From the NCBI GenBank assembly GCA_018715545.1, contig DVLK01000093.1:1-5745 (forward strand): 5,745 nt of DNA. Direction: 5' to 3'. The DNA comes from Candidatus Caccovivens faecavium. GTDB taxonomy: Bacteria > Bacillota > Clostridia > Christensenellales > UBA1242. Below are positions 1-4,650 of this stretch, in pieces (the stretch's first letter is position 1; every line of letters begins with the position of its first letter). The position numbers and the translations under genes are program-made. The notes beneath the pieces were generated by a model. The model searched no databases. It was given only the letters and a program-made list of their open reading frames with translations, and had not been told where the DNA came from.

Positions 1-40
1 AATCAGTGGGTCCGGGGTTCGAGTCCCCGACAGCCCACCA
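1..40 (+). tRNA. 3' part of a tRNA gene, probably tRNA-Lys (5' part outside window)
   Basis: Bases 13-29 fold as a perfect T arm: stem CGGGG/CCCCG with loop TTCGAGT. They are followed by the acceptor 3' strand ACAGCCC (30-36), discriminator A37 and an encoded CCA at 38-40. Bases 3-7 (TCAGT) fit the 3' strand of the anticodon stem, bases 1-2 (AA) fit positions 37-38, and GGGTC (8-12) is a normal short variable loop, which excludes Ser, Leu and Tyr. The anticodon itself is missing. The AATCAG.GGGTC context together with A73 resembles Firmicutes tRNA-Lys; Asn shares the loop context but normally has G73. The isotype is therefore tentative, but the tRNA identity is clear. Its 3' end is the likely integration target of the neighbouring integrase, and it is left intact. 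Confidence 0.9.
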
Positions 41-44
41 TGCT

Positions 45-72
45 AAATCCCTTTATTTTAAAGGGATTTTTT
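45..72 (+). terminator. Intrinsic terminator of the tRNA
   Basis: AAATCCCTTT (45-54) and AAAGGGATTT (60-69) form a perfect 10-bp stem with loop ATTTT. A run of six T (67-72) follows and partly overlaps the stem. It starts five bases after the CCA end, as expected for a tRNA transcript. Confidence 0.85.
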
Positions 73-93
73 AATGTCTGAACTTTTTAAAAC

Positions 94-222
94 TGCCTAA
101 TAAAATATTGAAATTGCCTAATAAAATGACAATTTGTTAAAAATTTTTAACCTTTTATTTTCTTTAAAAAAAATTAAAAATTAACCAAAAATTGGCTATG
201 CCTAATAAAATGCCTAATAAAA
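94..222. repeat. Four direct repeats TGCCTAATAAAA, probable integrase arm-type sites of attL
   Basis: TGCCTAATAAAA occurs at 94-105, 115-126, 199-210 and 211-222, always in the same orientation; the first three copies continue with T. Start-to-start spacings are 21, 84 and 12 bases. The first two are multiples of 10.5, so copies 1 to 3 would lie on one face of the helix, and copies 3 and 4 are back to back. They lie between the tRNA 3' end and an integrase gene whose N-terminus looks like an AP2-type arm-binding domain. Tn916- and phage-type integrases of that architecture bind short direct repeats at the element ends. The repeats are seen directly; the arm-site role is inferred from position and integrase type. 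Confidence 0.7.
136..151. repeat. 16-bp perfect palindrome between the arm-type repeats
   Basis: GTTAAAAATTTTTAAC is its own reverse complement. It sits between repeat copies 2 and 3 inside a stretch of A and T runs. A related half-site, AAAAATTAACC, lies at 176-186. It could be a binding site for a dimeric protein or an intrinsically bent segment of the attachment site, but in DNA this AT-rich chance is also possible. Confidence 0.5.
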
Positions 223-234
223 GTTGAAAAATAG

Positions 235-276
235 CAAAAAAAATGGCTAGGAATCATTTGATTCCTAGCCATTTTT
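235..276 (-). terminator. Strong intrinsic terminator of the xis-int operon
   Basis: Bases 239-255 and 260-276 form a perfect 17-bp stem with loop ATTT, including the GC-rich core TGGCTAGGAATC. Read on the minus strand the stem is followed by an unbroken T run (complement of the A run from 235), immediately past the integrase stop codon at 279-281. The plus-strand side ends in ATTTTTC, so it may work in both directions and separate the tRNA from the element. Confidence 0.9.
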
Positions 277-278
277 CT

Positions 279-1607
279 TTACATTTCAAAATCTTTTTGT
301 TTGCGTTTTCGTTCTTGTTTCCATTTTCCATATTTATCATCAACTTCTTCTTGTTCGGCAAGTTTTTGTTTTAACTCTTCTACTTCTTTTTCTAACTCTA
401 TCTCTTTTTGAGATTTTACTTTCATATTTTCTTGCACTTCTTGTTTTGAAAAATCAAACACATTAGAAATAGTATTTGCACTATTTAGTTTACTAGAATA
501 GTTAAGGTGACTATAAATATTTGCTGTCGTGCCAAAATCAGCATGTCCTAACCATTCTTGTATTTGTTTCATAGGAACACCATTTGCAAGCATAATGCTA
601 GCACATGAGTGCCTTAAATCGTGAAAACGAATATGTTTTAAATTATTTTGTTTTAATATTTTACAAAAACTATGAGTTAGTCTTCCGGGGCGAATTAATC
701 TACCCATATTATCTACACAAACATAATCTAAATATTGATTATCATATTGTTTGCCAAGCATTGTTTTGTTATTTTCTATTTGCCTTTTCTTTTCTAATAA
801 CAAGTTTTCAGCTTGTGGCAAAAGTGGTAATATTCGATTACTCGTTTCATTTTTCAATTTATCGGATTTGTAAAGTTCAATTTTCCCATCTATCTTAGTT
901 TCTATTACTTTATGTTGAACACTTATAAGTTTTTTATCAAAATCTATTGCTTCCCATTTTAAACCAATAACCTCGCTACGTCTAAATCCATACATTGCAG
1001 TTAGCATTATTGGTAATCTACACTCATGTTCTTTGATAACTTCAAATAGTTTTTCAATTTCTTCTATCGAATAAAAACTTGCTTTGAATTTATTAACCTT
1101 TGGTCTTTTAACTTTATCTGCGACATTCGATACAACCAAGTCATTAACAAAAGCATATTGCAAACATTCTCTTATAAGAATATGATATTTTACAACTGAA
1201 TTGCTAGACAACCCTCTTTCGTATTGAGATTTGTAAAAACCTTCAATATGAAATGGTTTCAAGTCTTTTAATTTTAATTTCATATTTTTAAAATACTTTA
1301 TAATAACTTCTGAAAGTTTGTTATACATATTGATTGTTACAGGTTCAATTTGCTCTTTTTTAATATCTAAATAACTATTAAGAAAATCAGTAAAAAGAAT
1401 ATCTTCTTCTTTCTTAAATTTGGTAACTTCATTCGCAAGATTAAAGTTTCTTAAAATCTCTTTCATCTTTGCATTGGCTTTTGTCTTGTTTCCTCGCTCT
1501 CGCAATCCTGTTGAGATCCATTTTTGTTTTGGTTTACCAAATTCGTCTTTATAGTTCACAACTACATAATAAGTTCCGTGATTTACTTGTAAGCTTCCTT
1601 TATTCAT
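279..1607 (-). CDS. int: Tyrosine-type site-specific integrase with AP2-like arm-binding domain
   Basis: A 442-residue integrase that should insert and excise the element at the adjacent tRNA. Residues ~1-50 (MNKGSLQ, YYVVVNY, KQKWISTGL) look like an AP2-like arm-binding domain, ~70-165 like the SAM-like core-binding domain, and ~175-385 form the catalytic domain. The active-site set is complete: R209 (YGFRRSE), probable K252 (KLKNETSNR), H329 and R332 (HDLRH), H355 (LGH) and nucleophile Y365 (IYSH). Residues ~390-442 form a charged, coiled-coil-like tail ending KRKQKDFEM, longer than in typical Tn916-type integrases. I chose the ATG at 1607 because GGAGG lies 8 bases upstream; an in-frame GTG at 1616 overlaps the ribosome-site region and is less likely. 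The start overlaps the end of the upstream HTH gene, suggesting translational coupling. The family is certain; the specific target is inferred from position. Confidence 0.95.
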   Translation of the reverse strand: MNKGSLQVNHGTYYVVVNYKDEFGKPKQKWISTGLRERGNKTKANAKMKEILRNFNLANEVTKFKKEEDILFTDFLNSYLDIKKEQIEPVTINMYNKLSEVIIKYFKNMKLKLKDLKPFHIEGFYKSQYERGLSSNSVVKYHILIRECLQYAFVNDLVVSNVADKVKRPKVNKFKASFYSIEEIEKLFEVIKEHECRLPIMLTAMYGFRRSEVIGLKWEAIDFDKKLISVQHKVIETKIDGKIELYKSDKLKNETSNRILPLLPQAENLLLEKKRQIENNKTMLGKQYDNQYLDYVCVDNMGRLIRPGRLTHSFCKILKQNNLKHIRFHDLRHSCASIMLANGVPMKQIQEWLGHADFGTTANIYSHLNYSSKLNSANTISNVFDFSKQEVQENMKVKSQKEIELEKEVEELKQKLAEQEEVDDKYGKWKQERKRKQKDFEM

Positions 1608-1818
1608 TTTTATCACCTCCTTTGTTTAAATAATCAATTACATTTTGTTTTGGAATTAATATCAAGTTGCCAGATTTTATGCTTTTAATTTCATTTTTAT
1701 TGATAAGAACATAGGCAAGATTTCTTCCAATTCCTAACATTTTTTGTAAGTCTTTCACTTTAACAACATCTGGAAAATTTGTAAAAATGTTTTTAGTGTT
1801 TAATTGTGTATTTGTCAT
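1600..1818 (-). CDS. Excisionase-type helix-turn-helix DNA-binding protein
   Basis: A 72-residue protein with one compact domain. Residues ~17-65 (VVKVKDLQKMLGIGRNLAYV, then IKSGNLILIPKQNVIDYL) match the MerR-like winged-helix pattern of the HTH_17/excisionase family: a helix-turn-helix, a short positively charged wing and a final helix. Such proteins bind attachment-site DNA and favour excision over integration, and many also regulate transcription. Its stop overlaps the integrase start by 8 bases, the usual xis-int arrangement. The ATG at 1816-1818 has AAGGA about 10 bases upstream; two earlier ATGs in the leader are out of frame. A leader terminator and TAGAA repeats lie just upstream. Excisionase is the favoured role from context, but a plain regulator cannot be excluded. 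Confidence 0.8.
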   Translation of the reverse strand: MTNTQLNTKNIFTNFPDVVKVKDLQKMLGIGRNLAYVLINKNEIKSIKSGNLILIPKQNVIDYLNKGGDKNE

Positions 1819-1844
1819 TAATCATCATTCCTTTTTTGTGAATT

Positions 1845-1883
1845 TTCTAATTTCTACTTCTACTTTCTATTATTAACTTTCTA
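1845..1883 (-). repeat. Five short TAGAA repeats upstream of the excisionase-type gene
   Basis: On the minus strand TAGAA occurs at 1883-1879, 1869-1865, 1862-1858, 1856-1852 and 1849-1845; four copies continue as TAGAAA. Spacings are 14, 7, 6 and 7 bases, giving a near-heptameric phase with one position replaced by TTAATAA. The array lies between the leader terminator and the ribosome site of the HTH gene. It could be a binding array for the excisionase or a relaxosome protein, but short AT-rich repeats arise easily by chance. Confidence 0.5.
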
Positions 1884-1885
1884 TT

Positions 1886-1918
1886 AAAAAAGAAGTGTTG
1901 GGTATTCCCAACAGCTTC
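1886..1918 (-). terminator. Intrinsic terminator in the leader of xis-int
   Basis: On the minus strand GAAG-C-TGTTGGG, loop AATA, CCCAACA-CTTC form an 11-bp stem with one bulged C, followed directly by six T (1891-1886). This is a canonical Rho-independent terminator. It lies between the relaxase stop at 2044 and the HTH gene start at 1818. It either ends the mobilisation transcript or acts as an attenuator that must be read through for xis-int expression. I see no convincing promoter between it and the HTH gene. Confidence 0.85.
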
Positions 1919-1926
1919 CGTAATGA

Positions 1927-2013
1927 CGAGATATAATAGAAAATTTAAGCGATACACCTAAAAGCCCTTTAAAATAGGGCTTTGTTATCATAAATTTGTA
2001 TAATTGTATCTCG
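1927..2013. repeat. 87-bp nested imperfect palindrome, candidate oriT or single-strand origin
   Basis: Three inverted repeats share nearly one centre (~1970). The outer pair is 1927-1937 (CGAGATATAAT) with 2003-2013 (ATTGTATCTCG), 10 of 11 pairs. The middle pair is 1941-1947 (AAATTTA) with 1991-1997 (TAAATTT). The inner pair is 1961-1968 (AAAGCCCT) with 1976-1983 (AGGGCTTT), loop 7. A further GATA/TATC pairing (1951-1954 with 1986-1989) is possible. It begins 30 bases beyond the relaxase stop in non-coding DNA. The inner hairpin alone could be a weak minus-strand terminator (CTTTTAGG), but the outer arms are unnecessary for that. An extended single-strand fold beside a relaxase gene suggests oriT or a single-strand origin; this is inference. 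Confidence 0.55.
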
Positions 2014-2043
2014 CTTATCCTGTATACTAAATAATCTATAAAT

Positions 2044-3249
2044 TTACATTTTAAAGCCATCATCTTCAATGATAATTCCTTGTTCAATTAAGGCTTTTAT
2101 TCTTACTTCATAAAGCCTTCTCTGATAGTCTTGAAATGCTTTAATACTTTCATACTCAACTAATGAATTTAAGTATAAACACTGATTAAGCAAACTCTGT
2201 AATTTCTTCTTTTGAATAATCTTTCCCGATTTATATTTTGCATTATATTTTTGTCTTTTAATTTCTTCTTTCTTTATTTCTTTTGCTTTTTCAATGATAG
2301 GATTTCCAACTCTACGATATAAATCTTTCATCATTTTATCTCCAATACTTTGTGTTGGGTTTTTGTAACCATTTCGTTTACAATAGTTCAAAGCAAATTC
2401 ATCTTTTTCTTTCACAATATCATCAAAATCTTCTTTATAACTTTTAATGTTTATATTTTTATTGAAGATGTAATTTGCAATTTCATCAACAAAAGGTTGC
2501 AGATTTTTGATTTCTTGACATTCGTAATATGTGTGTCCAGTTGGTGGTAATTTGTCAGCAAGTTTTAATAATTTGTTTTTAAGTTTAAAAGATGAAACTC
2601 CATTTAATTCTTCTTTTACCGACTTAATTACACTTGTTCTAATTTTTATCTCTCTTGCTCTAAAATCTGTTGCACATTCTTCTATGTGCAACTTAAATTC
2701 TTTCATTGCATTAATAGACAATTTACCCATTGAAAATGCTTTCCCATTTTTCTTTATTCTTATAGGTTGTTTTTCAAAGAACACAAGATGAATATGTCTA
2801 TTGTCTGTGTTTTCGTGCAACCCAGCAAACCATTCAATGTTGTCAGGATTAAGTCCAGATCGTTTGAAAAATTTAGGCAACTCGGATTTTAAAATGTGTT
2901 CTGCTTGCGCGTGATTATTGCACCATTTAAGCCCAAATTTTTCTTCAAACGATATAACTCCACTCCAAATAACAGATTGGGTTTCTCTCAAATGTTCTCT
3001 CACTTCTGAAATCTCTTTTTTGTTCATTTTCCCATTTTTATTAAAAATACCACTTGATTTTGTTCGGTTATTTGTATATTCCACGAAGTCAATATTCTTT
3101 AAATCTTTAATGCCTGTGTCAACATACTTTATATAATCATTAACTTTATGAGAAGAATAGTAATCTCTTTTATCTTGCATTTTCTTATCTTTGTAGTGTG
3201 GCAAATAGTATTGAAGCATAAAGTTTACATTAGGTTTTATATCTGACAT
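2044..3249 (-). CDS. mobL: MobL-like relaxase (conjugative mobilisation nickase)
   Basis: A 401-residue relaxase, expected to nick the element at oriT, stay bound to the 5' end and lead the single strand into a recipient through a helper's transfer channel. Decisive is residues 143-159: GLHENTDNRHIHLVFFE, the HxxxxD...HIH metal-binding motif with H145, H152 and H154, preceded by WSGVISFEE (95-103), a pattern I associate with the MobL/MOBL relaxases of Firmicutes. The nucleophilic tyrosine should be N-terminal; Y30, Y31, Y39 and Y42 are candidates. The C-terminal half (~200-401) is lysine-rich and mostly helical in character, without a recognisable helicase or primase. The ATG at 3249 has AAAGGA about 8 bases upstream and overlaps the preceding gene by 20 bases, so the two are co-expressed. 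Relaxase is near certain; the exact subfamily is less so. Confidence 0.9.
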   Translation of the reverse strand: MSDIKPNVNFMLQYYLPHYKDKKMQDKRDYYSSHKVNDYIKYVDTGIKDLKNIDFVEYTNNRTKSSGIFNKNGKMNKKEISEVREHLRETQSVIWSGVISFEEKFGLKWCNNHAQAEHILKSELPKFFKRSGLNPDNIEWFAGLHENTDNRHIHLVFFEKQPIRIKKNGKAFSMGKLSINAMKEFKLHIEECATDFRAREIKIRTSVIKSVKEELNGVSSFKLKNKLLKLADKLPPTGHTYYECQEIKNLQPFVDEIANYIFNKNINIKSYKEDFDDIVKEKDEFALNYCKRNGYKNPTQSIGDKMMKDLYRRVGNPIIEKAKEIKKEEIKRQKYNAKYKSGKIIQKKKLQSLLNQCLYLNSLVEYESIKAFQDYQRRLYEVRIKALIEQGIIIEDDGFKM

Positions 3250-3700
3250 CTAATAAATCCTTTTTTAACTTATCTCGTAAGCGTTCAACTTCATCTTCAT
3301 CGTGGGAGTAATATTTCCAATCTTCTGTAAAATTGTTTGGTTTAAAATTAAACTCTTTAATTATTATGTTTGTTATGAAATTGGTTAGAGCTTGTGCTGT
3401 AAGGACTTCTCCAGTAGTTTCCACAAAATATGATTTAAGTCTATTATTGATTATTTTTAGACTTTCATCAACACTTTGCATATGTTTCCTTATTTCAGAA
3501 AAGTTTATGCTATTATTTATTGAATTATCTCCAAGCATTTTATCTGCACCTATTAAAACAAAATATTTTATACAATCATTAAGACTGTCAAATTTGTTTT
3601 GAAATTTATCTATTGCTCGTTTAATTAACTCACATTCACTTTCGTCATAAACACGAAATCCAAATTGTGATTTTAATTCTTTTGATTTTAATCTCGACAT
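3230..3700 (-). CDS. Probable relaxosome accessory protein, ribbon-helix-helix-like
   Basis: A 156-residue protein encoded directly before, and overlapping, the relaxase gene. Residues ~11-55 (SQFGFRVYDESECELIKRAI, then a helix with DSLNDCIKYFVLIGADKML) have the strand-helix-helix outline of ribbon-helix-helix proteins such as MobC or pLS20 Aux-type factors, which bind oriT and position the relaxase. The middle (~68-95) looks like an amphipathic helix and the C-terminus (~130-156) is highly charged (DEDEVERLRDKLKKDLL). The start at 3700 is supported by AGGAGGA directly upstream; an in-frame ATG at 3748 would place the promoter and ribosome site inside the gene and is rejected. It may also repress its own promoter, as many RHH relaxosome proteins do. 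Fold and role rest on residue pattern and context, without a strong signature. Confidence 0.7.
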   Translation of the reverse strand: MSRLKSKELKSQFGFRVYDESECELIKRAIDKFQNKFDSLNDCIKYFVLIGADKMLGDNSINNSINFSEIRKHMQSVDESLKIINNRLKSYFVETTGEVLTAQALTNFITNIIIKEFNFKPNNFTEDWKYYSHDEDEVERLRDKLKKDLLDVRYKT

Positions 3701-3723
3701 TATTCCTCCTAATTTAATTTTTA

Positions 3724-3747
3724 TGTCTGTGATATTAACATACGACA
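3724..3747 (-). promoter_or_regulatory. Extended -10 promoter of the accessory-relaxase operon with overlapping dyad
   Basis: The minus strand reads TGTTAATAT at 3740-3732, an extended -10 element (TGn plus TAATAT); the -35 candidate TTGTTC 16 bases upstream is weak. The start would fall near 3725, giving a ~25-base leader with AGGAGGA. A dyad covers it: TGTC (3724-3727) with GACA (3744-3747), and TGT (3728-3730) with ACA (3738-3740), so a dimeric repressor could act here. Confidence 0.5.
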
Positions 3748-3754
3748 AAAAAAG

Positions 3755-3793
3755 AACAAGAAAAAAACGACCTAAAATATAAGTCGTCTTGTT
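3755..3793 (-). terminator. Intrinsic terminator of the sigma-like gene
   Basis: On the minus strand ACGAC (3787-3783) pairs with GTCGT (3771-3767), followed by a T7 run (3767-3761). Outer arms AACAAG/CTTGTT (3793-3788 with 3760-3755) can close a longer stem around the T run. It begins six bases past the stop codon. The core stem is short (5 bp), so termination may be partial and allow read-through into the relaxase operon. Confidence 0.6.
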
Positions 3794-3798
3794 TGTTA

Positions 3799-4551
3799 TT
3801 ATTTCTTTATTAAAAAATCTAAGTTGTTTGGTATTTCTAAAAAGTTTTGTTTTGTAAAATCCAAGTTTAACTCATTGAAAAAGCCTTTAACTACACTTTG
3901 CATTTGCTTAAACAATTCTAATTCTTTATCATCAATCTCTATTCCGAGTTCTGAAAACTTTTTAAGCATTTGAGTATTGCTTTTTGTTAGATCATAAATA
4001 TCATTCAAGTTAAATCTAAGTTGCCCAGAACATACAAAATCTTTTGTTACTTTCATTAAATCTGTTTGAAAACTTAGCTTATTCCTTTGGTAAATGTATG
4101 TTTGCATAAATTCTTTGTCTGTATAAAAATAATATTTGAGATGTAAGTATAAAGTTTGTACTTGTTGCGAAATAGCACTTTCACTAACTCCATATTCTTT
4201 AGCAATAACATCTTGCTGTTTATCCTTTACAAATAAGTCATCAACAAGTTCCTGTTGTTTTGGCGTTAATTTTGATACAATTTTCCAAACAATATTATAC
4301 AACCTTTGTTTTTTCTCATCAATTAATAATTGACTTTCTTGTGAAACATCTGCAATTGTCTCGGCAAGCGTAATTTCATCTTCATCATTAGAATATACGG
4401 GTTCATCTAATGAAATAGTGGAATAATTATATTTATTTTGTTGTCGTCGTAGCCATTTGTCATTTGCAAACAAAAACTTAGCAACCTCATCAGTTACTTC
4501 AAGTTCGATATATTGCTTATGAATTCTATCATAATAATTTATCTTTCTCAT
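3799..4551 (-). CDS. Sigma-70 region-4-like HTH protein with unrecognised C-terminal half
   Basis: A 250-residue probable DNA-binding regulator. Residues ~94-141 (SKLTPKQQELVDDLFVKDKQ, then DVIAKEYGVSESAISQQVQT) closely follow sigma-70 region 4.2: a helix, 'q.diAkeyGvSesaiSqqv' recognition helix-turn-helix and a trailing helix. The N-terminus (~1-50: YIELEVTDEVAKFL, RRQQNKYNYSTISLDE) resembles the lead-in of sigma-like proteins found on Firmicutes ICEs and phages, which are usually only about 140-190 residues and lack region 2. Here ~105 further residues (145-250) follow that I do not recognise; they look helical, with no membrane segment. It could be a small sigma factor or a regulator that borrows region 4. 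It has its own promoter, almost no leader and no clear Shine-Dalgarno. HTH assignment is firm; target genes are unknown, the mobilisation operon downstream being the obvious candidate. Confidence 0.8.
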   Translation of the reverse strand: MRKINYYDRIHKQYIELEVTDEVAKFLFANDKWLRRQQNKYNYSTISLDEPVYSNDEDEITLAETIADVSQESQLLIDEKKQRLYNIVWKIVSKLTPKQQELVDDLFVKDKQQDVIAKEYGVSESAISQQVQTLYLHLKYYFYTDKEFMQTYIYQRNKLSFQTDLMKVTKDFVCSGQLRFNLNDIYDLTKSNTQMLKKFSELGIEIDDKELELFKQMQSVVKGFFNELNLDFTKQNFLEIPNNLDFLIKK

Positions 4552-4568
4552 TTGTTTGCACCAAAATT

Positions 4569-4577
4569 ATTATAACA
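4569..4577 (-). promoter_or_regulatory. Extended -10 promoter of the sigma-like gene, very short leader
   Basis: The minus strand reads TGTTATAAT at 4577-4569: a perfect TATAAT with the TGn extension. The -35 region at normal spacing (around GCCATT) is poor, which extended -10 promoters tolerate. Initiation about seven bases on, near 4562, leaves only ~11 bases before the ATG at 4551 (GGTGCAAACAA), with no clear Shine-Dalgarno. Confidence 0.75.
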
Positions 4578-4581
4578 CGAG

Positions 4582-4625
4582 TTTTGTCTAAATGGCTAAA
4601 AATATGTCGACTTATTTTGTCTAAA
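4582..4625 (-). repeat. Two 11-bp direct repeats upstream of the sigma-like gene promoter
   Basis: TTTAGACAAAA (minus strand) occurs identically at 4592-4582 and 4625-4615, 33 bases apart, about three helical turns. The palindrome GTCGAC (4606-4611) lies between them. The nearer copy overlaps the -35 zone of the extended -10 promoter, suggesting an operator for an activator or repressor. Because the second recombinase gene ends just beyond, at 4651, they might instead be recombination sites. Confidence 0.55.
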
Positions 4626-4650
4626 GTTGTCAGTATTCCAATTTGTAGCA

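Noticed and set aside
94..222. CRISPR array
   Set aside because: Only four 12-base repeats with irregular spacing (21, 84, 12) and no cas gene; the attachment-site reading fits far better.
605..898. Plus-strand open frame of 97 codons
   Set aside because: It runs antisense through the integrase catalytic domain, has no ribosome site, and encodes F/Y/L-rich sequence typical of the reverse strand of an AT-rich gene.
1884..2087. Minus-strand open frame of 67 codons over the relaxase end and the palindrome
   Set aside because: It overlaps the relaxase 3' end out of frame and its coding would cross the palindrome and terminator; no ribosome site or protein-like pattern.
2350..3136. Three plus-strand open frames (2350-2550, 2531-2791, 2918-3136)
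   Set aside because: All are antisense shadows inside the relaxase, which has a clear motif and ribosome site on the other strand.
3333..3602. Plus-strand open frame antisense to the accessory gene
   Set aside because: No ribosome site and low-complexity hydrophobic translation; the opposite strand has a supported gene.
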